64,000 nucleotides of DNA from Candidatus Kapaibacterium sp. (GCA_025059875.1 JANXCT010000001.1:62001-126000), one strand, 5' to 3'; shown: positions 1-8,990, counted from the stretch's first letter. Translations and numbers: made by a program. Notes: generated by a model not told the origin, from the sequence alone.

Positions 1-2
1 CT

Positions 3-1301
3 AAGGCTGTCGTCTACGAGCGCTTCCACACAGCCTTGGTCCCAATCGGAGAATACCGCTGTGAGTTCGTCGGGACACGGCGTGAAAGCTATGAGCCCAA
101 CTCCCGGAAGCCCATCGTGGAAGAGGGAACACTGTGGGACGATTTGCGCCGCCGCGACTTCACGATCAATGCACTGGCAATCGCCCTCAACGCCCCGTAC
201 TGGGGAGCACTGGTAGACCTCTTCGGCGGACTATGGGACCTCCAGCGGCGCTACATCCGCACACCGTTGGATCCTGCCGTCACCTTCAACGAGGATCCAC
301 TCCGGATGCTACGGGCTGCCCGCTTCGTCGCGCTGTTAGAGGGAACTCTGGCCGAGGATGCGCGACAGGCAATGGTACGACTTGCTTCCCGTATCCAGAT
401 TGTCTCCCAGGAGCGAGTAACCGAGGAACTGCTGAAACTCCTCTCCACACCTCGCCCCAGCATAGGCTTCCTCTTGCTCTACGAGACGGGACTGCTCCCG
501 TACGTCTTCCCTGAGTTGCAGAATCTCGCTGGAGTAGAGCTCGTCCACGTTGGCAAGCAAGCATATGGGCATAAGGACGTCCTCCGCCACACCCTGCAGG
601 TGGTGGACAACGTTGCCGCCCGTAGCGATAATGTCTGGCTTCGGCTCGCTGCCCTCCTCCACGACATCGGGAAAGCAAAGACCAAGCGCTTTGTTGAAGG
701 TGTGGGTTGGACTTTCCACGGGCATGAGGAGGTTGGAGCACGTATGGCGGAGCGCATCTTCCGGAGAATGAAGCTTCCGCTCCAGCACCTACCGCATGTG
801 CAGACGCTAATTCGGCTCCACCAGCGGCCTCAGGCACTCGTCGACGAAGGCGTGACCGACTCCGCTATCCGACGCCTTATCGTGCAAGCAGGCGAAGCCC
901 TTGAGGACCTCTTCCTCCTCTGCCGCGCAGACATCACGACACGCAACCCCGTTCTAGCACAGCGATACCTGCGGAACTACGACGCTCTTCAGAAGAGGAT
1001 CGAGGACGTACAAGAACGCGACCGGCTCCGAGCTTTCCAGTCGCCAGTTCGCGGAGACGAGATCATGCAGCTCTGCAACCTGCCGCCCTCTCCCGCTGTC
1101 GGCTACATCAAGAAAGCCCTGGAGGAGGCGATCCTGGATGGCATCGTGCCGAACGACTACGAGGCTGTCAAAGCCTACCTACTAGAGCACAAAGAGGAGC
1201 TCTTAGCAGCCGCTCGTGCATACGAGGCAGACCACTTTCAGCGCAGAAGGATGGCCCGCTCCGCTCCGTCAGCAGAAAGGACAGCCCCGCCACTATCATG
1301 A
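3..1301 (+). CDS. cca: CCA-adding tRNA nucleotidyltransferase / poly(A) polymerase family, 5' partial
   Basis: Adds or repairs the 3' CCA of tRNAs. The frame is open to the left edge, so the N-terminus with the catalytic Asp pair of the nucleotidyltransferase core is missing; about 432 residues remain. Visible family signatures are the flexible-loop/strand region EFVGTRRESY, the motif RRRDFTINALAI, the RNA-binding block DPLRMLRAARF, and a C-terminal HD domain with LLHDIGK near base 655, typical of the bacterial cca-HD arrangement. It overlaps the next gene by ATGA at 1298. A need for such an enzyme fits the tRNA-Leu at 45465-45546, whose CCA end is not encoded. A poly(A) polymerase role cannot be excluded without the N-terminus. 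Confidence 0.93.
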   Translation, partial: KAVVYERFHTALVPIGEYRCEFVGTRRESYEPNSRKPIVEEGTLWDDLRRRDFTINALAIALNAPYWGALVDLFGGLWDLQRRYIRTPLDPAVTFNEDPLRMLRAARFVALLEGTLAEDARQAMVRLASRIQIVSQERVTEELLKLLSTPRPSIGFLLLYETGLLPYVFPELQNLAGVELVHVGKQAYGHKDVLRHTLQVVDNVAARSDNVWLRLAALLHDIGKAKTKRFVEGVGWTFHGHEEVGARMAERIFRRMKLPLQHLPHVQTLIRLHQRPQALVDEGVTDSAIRRLIVQAGEALEDLFLLCRADITTRNPVLAQRYLRNYDALQKRIEDVQERDRLRAFQSPVRGDEIMQLCNLPPSPAVGYIKKALEEAILDGIVPNDYEAVKAYLLEHKEELLAAARAYEADHFQRRRMARSAPSAERTAPPLS

Positions 1302-2521
1302 CCCGACTCGCCGTGTGGCCACTCTTGGTTGTCGTCACCTTGGCAAGCTGCCAGCGCGAGCGATGGGAATTGCCCTGCGGACTTTGCGGTGCAAGTAGTC
1401 GGTCCTCCAACTACGCGCACATTGCCTCCGAGCCACCCCTCCTCCCATTCCTCCGCCCCCTCCATCATCCAGATACCAGCGCTTGCCTCTTTCCCCCGCT
1501 GGCACCCTCCACTCGCCTCACAGTCGTGGCGACGGCAGCAGGGTCCATCATTGCCTTCACCCCTACTGACTCCCTGTGGACCTACAGGCTACCGAAAGGC
1601 GTCGCTGCTGCGAGCACGATGGCAGCCGACACGAGCACCCTCTACGTACTTGGGACCGATGGAGTCCTATATGCTCTCACTTTCGGCGGGAGCTTGCGAT
1701 GGCAGAAAGCTCTCTTCCAGCCACTCACAAATGGAGGCGGCCCTTATACACATCTCCTCCCGCTTCGGGACGGTGTCGTTGCCGGGGAAGTTTCCGGACG
1801 GCTTGTGCGCATCTCCTCCACGGGACAGACCCTATGGGAGCAGCGGCGGGGAGCATCTGTAGACCGATTGCCGGCAGCCGACGAGAGTGGGAATGTCTTC
1901 GTAGGGCTCACGTCGGCTGACTCCCATGGGGACACGGTGCTCTTCATTGACTCTTCTGGGCAGCAACGTTGGGCTCGTGGACTCCCGGATACTCGCTTGA
2001 GTTGCTCCCCAGTAGCTGGCAAATCTGTCTTCTTCGCCGCTGGAGTCCGGGAGGGTCCGGCAGAGTCCACCCCAGTGATTCACGCTTTCACGGCATCCGG
2101 ACAGCTCCTCTGGTCGCGGACACTACCGGCCGTACCAAGATGGCTATCTGTGGACGACGCCAACACGGTCTTCATCGTTGCCCATAGCCGCGGCATAGGG
2201 GAGCCAATCAGCGCAGTTTTCGCCTACGATAGCACCGGCCAACAACGCTGGAAGCTATACATCCAAGCTACGGTTGCAACACCGGCCATCGTCTTCTGGA
2301 ACGAGCTTCTCGTCTTCGTGCGGTATCCTAACGGTGCATTAGCAGCGTACACACTCTCTCGGGCCGACGGCTCCCTTCGAGACATGGTCTCCCTTGAGGA
2401 AGCCCCTCCTCTACTCCTTTCGCCGACCGTCGCACCCGACGGAAGCATCTTGCTCGCCTGGAGTACGCGGCTTGGTCTCCTTCGGCTTGGCGAACACCCG
2501 TGGCGATGGCTGCTCTTTTAG
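1298..2521 (+). CDS. Lipoprotein with PQQ-like beta-propeller repeats
   Basis: 407 residues. The N-terminus is a lipoprotein signal with a lipobox ending in Cys18 (TLASC). The rest is built of blade-like repeats in which a hydrophobic strand is followed by a Gly-rich turn and a Trp, for example STGQTLWEQ, SSGQQRWARG, ASGQLLWSR and STGQQRWKL, the pattern of PQQ/BamB-like propellers. It is probably a periplasm-facing outer-membrane lipoprotein acting as a scaffold or binding protein. BamB is one named possibility, but the neighbourhood gives no support for that. The start overlaps the stop of the CCA enzyme by ATGA, so translational coupling is likely. No catalytic residues are recognised. Confidence 0.8.
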   Translation: MTRLAVWPLLVVVTLASCQRERWELPCGLCGASSRSSNYAHIASEPPLLPFLRPLHHPDTSACLFPPLAPSTRLTVVATAAGSIIAFTPTDSLWTYRLPKGVAAASTMAADTSTLYVLGTDGVLYALTFGGSLRWQKALFQPLTNGGGPYTHLLPLRDGVVAGEVSGRLVRISSTGQTLWEQRRGASVDRLPAADESGNVFVGLTSADSHGDTVLFIDSSGQQRWARGLPDTRLSCSPVAGKSVFFAAGVREGPAESTPVIHAFTASGQLLWSRTLPAVPRWLSVDDANTVFIVAHSRGIGEPISAVFAYDSTGQQRWKLYIQATVATPAIVFWNELLVFVRYPNGALAAYTLSRADGSLRDMVSLEEAPPLLLSPTVAPDGSILLAWSTRLGLLRLGEHPWRWLLF

Positions 2522-2525
2522 GACT

Positions 2526-3098
2526 TTAGGACAGTACGATCTGCCGGGCTACCTCAGCCGCGACATCATTTCCCCGCAGGAGGCGAATGAGTTCCAAAGC
2601 AAAGGCAATCGCTGTGCCGGCTCCACGACTGGTGACGATTGTGCCAGCGACGACAACTGGGTCCGTCCGGTACAAGTAGGTCGAAAGCTGCTCGGCAACG
2701 CTTGGATGGCTGGTTACCGGCGTCTCAGGCTCCAAGAGCTGTTGTCGTGCCAGGATAACTGGCGCTGCGCAGATAGCAGCAATGTAGCCTTCCCGCCGTT
2801 TCTGTAGTCGGAGCAGCCGCCGTAGGTGCTCGTTTTCGGCAAGCGCTTCCGTGCCACGGCTTCCTCCGGGGATGACGATAGCAGCAAACTCCTCATCCTC
2901 TCCGATTTCCTCCAGTAGCACATCAGGCACTATCCGAACACCCCGAGAGCACACTACCATCGGACTCTCGCCAGCGACGACCACCGAAATTCCGGCACGG
3001 CGGAGCAGATCTATGACCGTAACGGCCTCCATCTCCTCAGTGCCGTTGGCGACCGGGACCAAAACGCGCATGGCTCTGTCGCCAGGATTCTTGGACAT
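2526..3098 (-). CDS. DJ-1/PfpI family protein (YajL-like)
   Basis: About 190 residues from the ATG at 3098; an internal ATG at 3071, immediately before the first strand RVLVPVANGTEEME, is an alternative start. The family fold is clear: the glutamate in GTEEME, the strand IVIPGG, and the nucleophile-elbow cysteine in AAICAAP. Members act as small-molecule or protein deglycases, chaperones or redox sensors; the exact role here is open. It lies 14 bases downstream of pyk on the same strand and so probably shares its transcript. It converges on the propeller lipoprotein with only 4 bases between the stops, leaving no room for a hairpin terminator. Confidence 0.88.
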   Translation of the reverse strand: MSKNPGDRAMRVLVPVANGTEEMEAVTVIDLLRRAGISVVVAGESPMVVCSRGVRIVPDVLLEEIGEDEEFAAIVIPGGSRGTEALAENEHLRRLLRLQKRREGYIAAICAAPVILARQQLLEPETPVTSHPSVAEQLSTYLYRTDPVVVAGTIVTSRGAGTAIAFALELIRLLRGNDVAAEVARQIVLS

Positions 3099-3112
3099 AC
3101 GCGGCAAGGCCT

Positions 3113-4591
3113 CTAAATGGTCTCTATAGAGAGCATGTTCGTCCGAGACCGTGCAACGAGAGGTCGCCCAATTGTGACGACGACACGCTCACCCGGCATG
3201 AAGTAGCCTTCGCGGCGTAGCAGCTCCTTAATCTCCTCGATCGTTTCGTCCGTCGAGCCAACGCGCTCTAAGACTATCCCCATAGTACCCCAAAGGAGGC
3301 TAACGTTCCTGGCCACCATAGCACTCTGCGTAGCAGCGATGATCGGTACAGGTGGACGCCGCTTCGAGACCAATCGGACCGTCTCTCCGGAGAGCGTCAG
3401 CGAAACGATTCCACTTACGTGGCGCTCAGCAGCTATCGCTGCAGCTGCCGCAGCGATGGCATCCGTCGTAATCTTCTCTATGCTCGACTCCCTCTCTACG
3501 AGCGTACGGACGATCTCCGGATGTGCCACGACTGCCTGTTCGGCCTCTTGGCAGATGGAGCGCATGTAGAGCACGGCCTCCGTTGGGTAGGCACCCACAG
3601 AAGTTTCTGCACTGAGCATCACAACATCCGTGCCGTCTAGGACGGCATTTGCCACATCACTTGCCTCGGCCCGTGTCGGCATTGGATTCTGTACCATGCT
3701 CTCCAGCATCTGCGTTGCCGTAATCGCCAGCTTTGCTTTGCTGTTAGCCAGAGCGATAAGACGTTTCTGCACTAACGGGACCTGAACTGCCGGAATCTCG
3801 ATTCCCAGGTCCCCGCGAGCGATCATAATCCCATCAGCCACCTGCACGATCTGCTCGATGTTAGCAAGCGCCTCGGGTCTTTCAATCTTCGCAATCACCC
3901 ACGCCATGCTCCCCGCGCTCCGCAGCAGTTCCCGAACGGTCACGACGTCTTCTGCAGAGCGCACAAAGGAGAGCGCGACGTAATCACACCCGTACCGGGC
4001 AGCGAACCGGATACCCTGGCGGTCGCGCTCCGTCAGAGTTGGCATGGAGATCCGTACGCCGGGGACATTAATCCCTTTCCGTGACTGCAAGATCCCCCCA
4101 ACGATCACCACTGCCCGTACTGCCCTCCCACGCTTTCCGCTCACGCGCAGTCGCAGCCTCCCATCGTCCAGCAGCACAGAGTCACCTTCCTTTAAATCCT
4201 TGGCAACCGTCGGATACTCGACAGGGACCACGGCGGTACCGGGAGGGAAGCTTGCCGCAGCGTTCTGGTAGTCAGCCACATCTACGATCACGACCTCCTC
4301 TCCCGCGCGCAGCTCGATGGCTCCAGATGGAAGGGTGCCAACGCGGAGCTTGGGGCCGGGGAGGTCTAAGACTATCGGGATAAAGTGCCCGATCCGCTGC
4401 TCCACCTCGCGGATCCACTGGACGTAGGTGGCATGGCTCTCCTCAGAGCCATGGGAGAAGTTTAGCCTGAAGGCGTCGGCTCCAGCGGACAGGAGCTGAT
4501 AGAGTTTCTCCGGCGACGCAACCGACGGCCCAACAGTGCAGAGGATCTTGGTGCGGTGGTATGCGGCCTGGAATCTCCGCTTTGGACCCAT
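3113..4591 (-). CDS. pyk: Pyruvate kinase
   Basis: 492 residues, normal family length. It converts phosphoenolpyruvate and ADP to pyruvate and ATP, the last step of glycolysis. Signatures in order: TKILCTVGPS at the N-terminus, FRLNFSHG, the B-domain region with LDDGRLRL, the active-site signature IAKIERPEALANI, IARGDLGIE, ITATQMLESM and MPTRAEASDVANAVLDGTD, then the C-terminal regulatory domain. The start ATG at 4591 directly precedes this conserved region. A TATTTTTG element about 120 bases upstream (4714-4721, minus) may be the promoter. The DJ-1 gene follows in the same orientation. Confidence 0.97.
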   Translation of the reverse strand: MGPKRRFQAAYHRTKILCTVGPSVASPEKLYQLLSAGADAFRLNFSHGSEESHATYVQWIREVEQRIGHFIPIVLDLPGPKLRVGTLPSGAIELRAGEEVVIVDVADYQNAAASFPPGTAVVPVEYPTVAKDLKEGDSVLLDDGRLRLRVSGKRGRAVRAVVIVGGILQSRKGINVPGVRISMPTLTERDRQGIRFAARYGCDYVALSFVRSAEDVVTVRELLRSAGSMAWVIAKIERPEALANIEQIVQVADGIMIARGDLGIEIPAVQVPLVQKRLIALANSKAKLAITATQMLESMVQNPMPTRAEASDVANAVLDGTDVVMLSAETSVGAYPTEAVLYMRSICQEAEQAVVAHPEIVRTLVERESSIEKITTDAIAAAAAAIAAERHVSGIVSLTLSGETVRLVSKRRPPVPIIAATQSAMVARNVSLLWGTMGIVLERVGSTDETIEEIKELLRREGYFMPGERVVVTIGRPLVARSRTNMLSIETI

Positions 4592-4713
4592 CTTGTTAGC
4601 CCTGTGGCCTCATCGATCGGGGTACTGGAGTCTCGGCCAGCTCCGTGGTAGGATGCAACCTCGCGCAGTGCCTGCTACGCTCGCCGCCCCTCATCCTGCT
4701 CGGCCAGCCGAGG

Positions 4714-4721
4714 CAAAAATA
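4714..4721 (-). promoter_or_regulatory. Candidate -7 element upstream of pyk
   Basis: Minus-strand TATTTTTG matches the Bacteroidota sigma-A -7 consensus TAnnTTTG exactly. It is paired with an inverted copy facing serS at 4780-4787. No TTG -33 element is visible at the expected spacing, and the leader to pyk would be about 115 bases, longer than for the other candidates. Confidence 0.4.
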
Positions 4722-4779
4722 CGGACTTCCCCTAGCCCCCTCTGGACGTGGCAGCACGCGGTACTGAGCCGAGTTTCGG

Positions 4780-4787
4780 TATTTTTG
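4780..4787 (+). promoter_or_regulatory. Candidate -7 element of serS
   Basis: TATTTTTG, an exact match to TAnnTTTG. The implied transcript start near 4794 gives a leader of about 23 bases to the chosen serS ATG at 4817. This supports that start over one further upstream. No convincing -33 box is seen. Confidence 0.5.
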
Positions 4788-4816
4788 GCTTCCTCCACAG
4801 CCCCACCGACGGGTGC

Positions 4817-6088
4817 ATGCTAGATCTGCGGCGGATTACCTCAGATCCAGAAGGGGTGGAATCTCGGCTGCGCCGTCGCGGGATCTCGGTCCAGCTTAGG
4901 GAGATCGTGGAATTGGACGCTCGGCGGCGCGAACGCATCCGCATCTTGGACTCCCTACAGCATGAGCGGAAGCTCGCCCAAGAACGCGTGGTAGCGATAA
5001 AGCGCGAGGGAGGTGACCCTGAGCCACTCCTTGCCTCTCTCCGTGCTACCGCAGAGCAGATCCGAGCCCTGGAAGATGAGCTGAGGGCGACGGAGTCTCG
5101 CCTTCAGGATCTGCTCCTCTCTCTGCCAAACATGCCCCACCATAGCGTCCCGGACGGGGCAACGTCCGAAGACAATGTCGAAGTCCGTCGGTGGGGCGAA
5201 CCGCAGCCGCAGGAATTCCGGAAGGACCACGTGGAAATTGCTAAAAGCCTCCGTCTCTTGGACTTCAGCCGTGCAGCGAAGGTAAGCGGCAGTGGTTTTG
5301 TCTTCTACACAGGCAAGGGAGCACTGCTGGAACGGGCCCTCATTAACTTCATGCTCGACTTCCACGTGCAGCGCCACGGCTACCAAGAGCTCTTCTGCCC
5401 CTTCCTCGTTCTCCCACGCTCGATGGAGGGCACAGGCCAGCTCCCCAAGCTCCGGGAGGACATGTATCACATCCCTGGCGACGATCTCTTCTTGATCCCG
5501 ACAGCCGAGGTGCCATTGACAAACTTCTTCGCTGGTGAGATCCTCTCCGCTGATTCCCTTCCCATCAAGCTCTGCGGCTATTCTGCATGCTTTCGCCGGG
5601 AAGCTGGCAGCTATGGGCGAGAGACTCGCGGCCTTGTTCGCATGCACCAATTCAACAAAGTGGAGCTCGTCAAGTTCTGTCGCCCTGAGGACTCTTACGA
5701 GGAGCTGGAGCAATTGGTAGGGGAAGTGGAAGCCGTGCTCAGGGAGCTAGGGCTCGTCTATCGCGTCGTTCTGCTGTGTGCCGGTGATCTCGGGTTCGCT
5801 AGCGCGAAGACGTACGACATAGAAGTCTGGTCGCCGTGCCAACAGCGCTGGCTAGAGGCTTCCAGCTGCTCCAACTTCGAGGACTTTCAGGCTCGACGCG
5901 CCAACATTCGGTATCGCCCGGGGCCTGGCTTGAAGCCTGCTTTTGTTCATACTCTCAACGGCAGTGGCTTGGCGACCTCGCGGTTAATGGTCGCTCTCTT
6001 GGAACAGTTCCAGACTCCAGAGGGAGCTGTGGTTGTTCCAGAGGCCCTCCGCCGCTACTGTGGCATGGACATCATTAAGCCTGACTAG
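4817..6088 (+). CDS. serS: Seryl-tRNA synthetase
   Basis: 423 residues from the ATG at 4817, which gives the canonical N-terminus MLDLRRI; the open frame extends further upstream but would include the promoter-like element. The N-terminal helical arm (about residues 25-110) is the tRNA-binding coiled coil. The class II catalytic core follows, with motif 2 around [17 protein letters not shown] and [12 protein letters not shown], the serine/adenylate region [15 protein letters not shown], and motif 3 in [19 protein letters not shown]. It charges tRNA-Ser with serine. It is a single gene divergent from pyk and is followed by the 237-base gap with repeated TGTGGAAA motifs. Confidence 0.97.
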   Translation: MLDLRRITSDPEGVESRLRRRGISVQLREIVELDARRRERIRILDSLQHERKLAQERVVAIKREGGDPEPLLASLRATAEQIRALEDELRATESRLQDLLLSLPNMPHHSVPDGATSEDNVEVRRWGEPQPQEFRKDHVEIAKSLRLLDFSRAAKVSGSGFVFYTGKGALLERALINFMLDFHVQRHGYQELFCPFLVLPRSMEGTGQLPKLREDMYHIPGDDLFLIPTAEVPLTNFFAGEILSADSLPIKLCGYSACFRREAGSYGRETRGLVRMHQFNKVELVKFCRPEDSYEELEQLVGEVEAVLRELGLVYRVVLLCAGDLGFASAKTYDIEVWSPCQQRWLEASSCSNFEDFQARRANIRYRPGPGLKPAFVHTLNGSGLATSRLMVALLEQFQTPEGAVVVPEALRRYCGMDIIKPD

Positions 6089-6123
6089 CTTTCCTGGGAC
6101 TGACTTACGGGGCTGACGAAGGC

Positions 6124-6379
6124 TGTGGAAATGTGGAAAAACACTCCTTGGTGTGCCGAAGTGCTAAGTCCGATAAGGAAATTCCCACGTTTGGAAGAGC
6201 ATTGTTGGGCTGTGGATTTCGCAGGTAAATGGCATCGTGGGGTGGGGAAAAGGGACCCCTTCTAGAGCTGAGGGACTGATTTTCCACATGGGCGTGGAAA
6301 GTTAGCTGTGGAAAGGTGCAAAGAGATGTGGATAGTGCTGGCTGTAGTGGTAAGTGGTTGGCTGTTGGGGTGTGGAAAC
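6124..6379. repeat. Cluster of DnaA-box-like TGTGGA 9-mers
   Basis: Between serS and the DUF1684 lipoprotein, running just into that gene, are seven 9-mers starting TGTGGA: at 6124 and 6132 (overlapping by one base), 6211, 6307, 6327 and 6371 on the plus strand, and 6280-6288 on the minus strand. The copy at 6327-6335 (TGTGGATAG) differs by one base from the DnaA box TGTGGATAA. Most others read TGTGGAAAN. No AT-rich unwinding element is obvious and dnaA is not in the window. The sites could serve DnaA or another repeat-binding protein, or be a chance local bias. Confidence 0.35.
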
Positions 6380-6940
6380 GGTGAGCTGGAGGATGACGAT
6401 AGAGCGCCTTTCGACTCCCTTTCCCTCGTATTGGAGCGCCGGTGGAAGGATAGCCTATTCATGCACTCGCCGGATTCCCCAATCCCGAAGAGAGAGCGGC
6501 CTAAGTTCCGGGGCCTCAGCTACTACCCGCCGACTGCGGAGTTCGTTCTCCCAGCAGTCCTGCAAAAGTTCGAGCAGCCGAAAATCGTAGAACTCCCTTC
6601 TACCAAGTCAGGCGAAGTTCATCGCGTGGTGCTCTATGGGATTTTTCACATAGCCTGGCAAGACACGGTCTTCCAGCTGACTGCCTACAAGTTGTTGGGA
6701 GCGCAAGAAGATATCTTATTCGTGCCGTTTAAGGACTCCACGACAGGGCGTGAAACATACGAGGGCGGCCGCTACCTAGAGCTACCTGAGGTAGACGGAG
6801 GAGACTACTGGCTGGATTTCAACCGCGCGTACCATCCATACTGCGCGTATAACCCAGCGTATGCCTGTCCACTGGTGCCTCCAGGGAACGCGCTCCCGAT
6901 CCCGGTCCGCGCTGGCGAACGGCTACCGGCAGGCAAGTGA
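6326..6940 (+). CDS. DUF1684 family lipoprotein
   Basis: 204 residues from the ATG at 6326; a GTG at 6308 would add six residues but a less typical signal. The signal ends in a lipobox LLGC with Cys16. The mature part carries the DUF1684 landmarks: FRGLSYYPP, then the strand VVLYGIFHIAW, LFVPFKDSTTGRETYEGGRY, and the strongly conserved tail LDFNRAYHPYCAYNPAYACP followed by IPVRAGE. The biochemical function of the family is not established. It overlaps the next lipoprotein gene by ATGA, so the two are probably co-translated. The cluster of DnaA-box-like 9-mers runs over its start region. Confidence 0.85.
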   Translation: MWIVLAVVVSGWLLGCGNGELEDDDRAPFDSLSLVLERRWKDSLFMHSPDSPIPKRERPKFRGLSYYPPTAEFVLPAVLQKFEQPKIVELPSTKSGEVHRVVLYGIFHIAWQDTVFQLTAYKLLGAQEDILFVPFKDSTTGRETYEGGRYLELPEVDGGDYWLDFNRAYHPYCAYNPAYACPLVPPGNALPIPVRAGERLPAGK

Positions 6941-7548
6941 TGAGGATTCCAGCCTGGGCCATCAGTGTTGGTGTCGTTATCGGCGCGGCAGGCTGCCTTA
7001 CCTGGCGGATTCCGGAGAGGGCTCCAAGAATCGTCATCTTTGAGCTGACTCCAGAGCCGGGGATCCCGCTTAACCCTGACCCTGTGCGCTCGGCCCAAGG
7101 GGATGTGCTATTGTTCTTGCCAAAGGGATGGTTTCCCTTAGAGCTTGGGGACAAGGCACCAAGGGGAATCGTTGCGGTCGGCGTGAACCCAGAGTATACG
7201 CTCGCTGTAACAGTTGCCAAGCTCTACCCTAGGGCTCCGAGTGATACTGCTAGGCAGTATGACCTGTTGGAGCTCGCGAGGCAGAGCTTCGTGCGGCGTC
7301 AGATGAAGACGGCGGTCGGCATTCGCCTGATTGGGGACTTCGCCATCGTGAGGGTTGGTCAGAAAGCATTTGCTACGTATCGCTTTGCAGGTGTCGGACG
7401 GCATGTCCGGGTAGCTGTCTTCGTCTCTTTGCTCGGGGTAGCATACGAAGTCGCACTGGTGCCGTTGTTGTTGCGGGTAATAGAGCCTCCGCCCGAAGAG
7501 GAGCAGGAGCAACTGTTTGAGAGCATTCTGCGAGCTCTGCAGTTCTAG
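6937..7548 (+). CDS. Putative lipoprotein, unknown function
   Basis: 203 residues. A signal segment ends in GAAGC with Cys20, suggesting a lipoprotein. The mature region starts with FLPKGW-type strands and includes GDFAIVRVGQKAFATYRF, resembling the overall style of PsbP/DUF1795-like proteins, but I cannot assign a family. A hydrophobic stretch at about residues 160-180 (VAVFVSLLGVAYEVALVPLLL) may be a buried strand-helix or a membrane segment. It is coupled to the DUF1684 gene by ATGA, and a small helical protein gene follows after 12 bases, so it belongs to the operon leading into the flagellar genes. Confidence 0.65.
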   Translation: MMRIPAWAISVGVVIGAAGCLTWRIPERAPRIVIFELTPEPGIPLNPDPVRSAQGDVLLFLPKGWFPLELGDKAPRGIVAVGVNPEYTLAVTVAKLYPRAPSDTARQYDLLELARQSFVRRQMKTAVGIRLIGDFAIVRVGQKAFATYRFAGVGRHVRVAVFVSLLGVAYEVALVPLLLRVIEPPPEEEQEQLFESILRALQF

Positions 7549-7560
7549 TTCTGACAAGCC

Positions 7561-8016
7561 ATGGACATGGATTCGGGACGAGCTATGAAGCTCTCGCCTG
7601 ACACCGAAGCTGTGATAGAGTACCTCCAGGCATACTCGGGGAACACCCTGCGCAAGATGAGGGATGTGGGCTCTATCTTGGAGCTCGCTGCCCAGAGGGG
7701 AGATGCAGGGATAGCCAACGATATTATTTTCACAGGAGCTGCTCTATGGCGCACCTATCGGGTTTGGAAGCGGCTCGGCCCGTCAGATGAGGGATACAAG
7801 ACGGTTTCGGAGGCTTTCTCCGAGAGCATCACTAAGCTGCGCTATCTCCTGCACCAACTCCTAGAGGGAGCTCCAGCGCCGCTCGTTGGGCGCTTCCAAG
7901 AGGTTTACCTGCGCCTTACAGAAGGGGCTGTACGCAATCTGGTTGACTTATCGCACGATCTCTCCTGGCTTAAGCAGCTGCAGAGCGACATGCGGAGAGG
8001 GGATAGGCAGAGTTGA
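7561..8016 (+). CDS. Small helical protein of unknown function upstream of fliK
   Basis: 151 residues from the ATG at 7561; ATG 7585 (MKLSPDTE) is an alternative. It has no signal peptide or membrane segment. The sequence is almost entirely amphipathic helix, with blocks such as AVIEYLQAYSGNTLRKMRD and KLRYLLHQLLEGAPAPLVGRF. It sits 38 bases before a fliK-like gene in a plus-strand run, so a flagellar chaperone or accessory role is conceivable. No FlgN or FliS signature is recognised and that idea is inference only. Confidence 0.6.
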   Translation: MDMDSGRAMKLSPDTEAVIEYLQAYSGNTLRKMRDVGSILELAAQRGDAGIANDIIFTGAALWRTYRVWKRLGPSDEGYKTVSEAFSESITKLRYLLHQLLEGAPAPLVGRFQEVYLRLTEGAVRNLVDLSHDLSWLKQLQSDMRRGDRQS

Positions 8017-8054
8017 GGAGTCGCTCTATCCTTCAGTTTCATCACTGATGGCCG

Positions 8055-8978
8055 ATGTATCCAACGGAGCCCCTAGCACTGTGGCGTAGGATGTGTGATA
8101 GCCTCCACTTCCCTTCGGCCATAGAGGTTGGGATTCAATCTATGCGCTGGGGTCACCAGCGGAGGGCCAATGACGGGAATGGGGAAGCGTTCGCCGAGCT
8201 GCTGTGCTCCTATCTGCCACCTGTATGGATGCAGAGTACAGCGATGGGAGCAGTAGAACCGAGGCCGGCAGAGGGTGACTCTAACGAACCAGAAAAGTTA
8301 ACGCCGAATCTGGGTTTACAGCTCGCACCGGGTGCATCCGAAGGTCCTGCAGAGACTGTACAGAAGGGTCTGGAATTGCAGGTAAGGACGGTGTCAGTGG
8401 AGGTGTCCAGGGATAGCAGCTCATTGCAGGATTGCTGGGGAGCCGTAGATGGCGGGGTTGTCGAGATGTTGTCCGCAAGCGGTGTTCCTGCTGCAGAAAT
8501 TGTAGCACTCTCTGCTGAGCAGGCAATAAGAGAGAGTTCGATGTCGCAGTCTCTGGAAAGGACGGAGACTCACTTGGGGCTATGGACTCTCTTTCTGCGG
8601 GCCCTAGAATACGCAGCGGGAGTTGCCCGAGGGAAGCTTCCAACGGTAGCCCAGCTGCGTGTAGAGATTCCGTATCACGGGCACCTGCTGTTAGTGATTG
8701 CCGTTGAACAGGGAGGGATCCACGTTCAGGCCGAAACTGCCTCGCCAGAGCTCGCCTGGCAATTCTCCCTCGCGGCAGAAGAGTTGCAACGCCTGTTCAG
8801 CGAGCGTCGGCTCCACTTGAGAGAGCTCGTGGTCCAGACTCCTTCTGAGTTCAGTAACTCTCGGAAGGACACTTCTCGAGATGACCGGAGGCAGGATACC
8901 AATTGCCAAGAGGGCTTCCGGGAACGCTCCCGATTTATTCGCTCCTTTGGATGGCGCCAAACAGAGTATGTTGGATGA
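8055..8978 (+). CDS. fliK: Flagellar hook-length control protein FliK-like
   Basis: 307 residues. The N-terminal two thirds is low-complexity and probably disordered, as in FliK rulers. The C-terminal part (about residues 195-265) matches the Flg_hook/FliK_C pattern: LRVEIPYHGHLLLVIAVEQGG, then a second strand IHVQAETASPELAW and a helix LQRLFSERRLHLRELVV. FliK measures the hook and switches export specificity through FlhB. Assignment rests on this domain plus position directly before flgD and flgE, the usual fliK-flgD-flgE order. The last 40 residues are charged and variable. Overall similarity is weak, so the call is family level. Confidence 0.75.
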   Translation: MYPTEPLALWRRMCDSLHFPSAIEVGIQSMRWGHQRRANDGNGEAFAELLCSYLPPVWMQSTAMGAVEPRPAEGDSNEPEKLTPNLGLQLAPGASEGPAETVQKGLELQVRTVSVEVSRDSSSLQDCWGAVDGGVVEMLSASGVPAAEIVALSAEQAIRESSMSQSLERTETHLGLWTLFLRALEYAAGVARGKLPTVAQLRVEIPYHGHLLLVIAVEQGGIHVQAETASPELAWQFSLAAEELQRLFSERRLHLRELVVQTPSEFSNSRKDTSRDDRRQDTNCQEGFRERSRFIRSFGWRQTEYVG

Positions 8979-8990
8979 GCGGGGCCAAAC

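Noticed and set aside
4592-4816. Hairpin terminator or RNA gene between pyk and serS
   Set aside because: The inverted CAAAAATA/TATTTTTG pair is better read as two divergent promoter elements; spacing of about 60 bases is too large for a terminator stem.
4955-5713. 252-codon open frame on the minus strand inside serS
   Set aside because: It lies entirely antisense to the clearly conserved serS reading frame and has no family resemblance.
6124-6379. A firm oriC call
   Set aside because: No dnaA, no AT-rich unwinding element, and most 9-mers differ from the DnaA box; left as a hypothesis.
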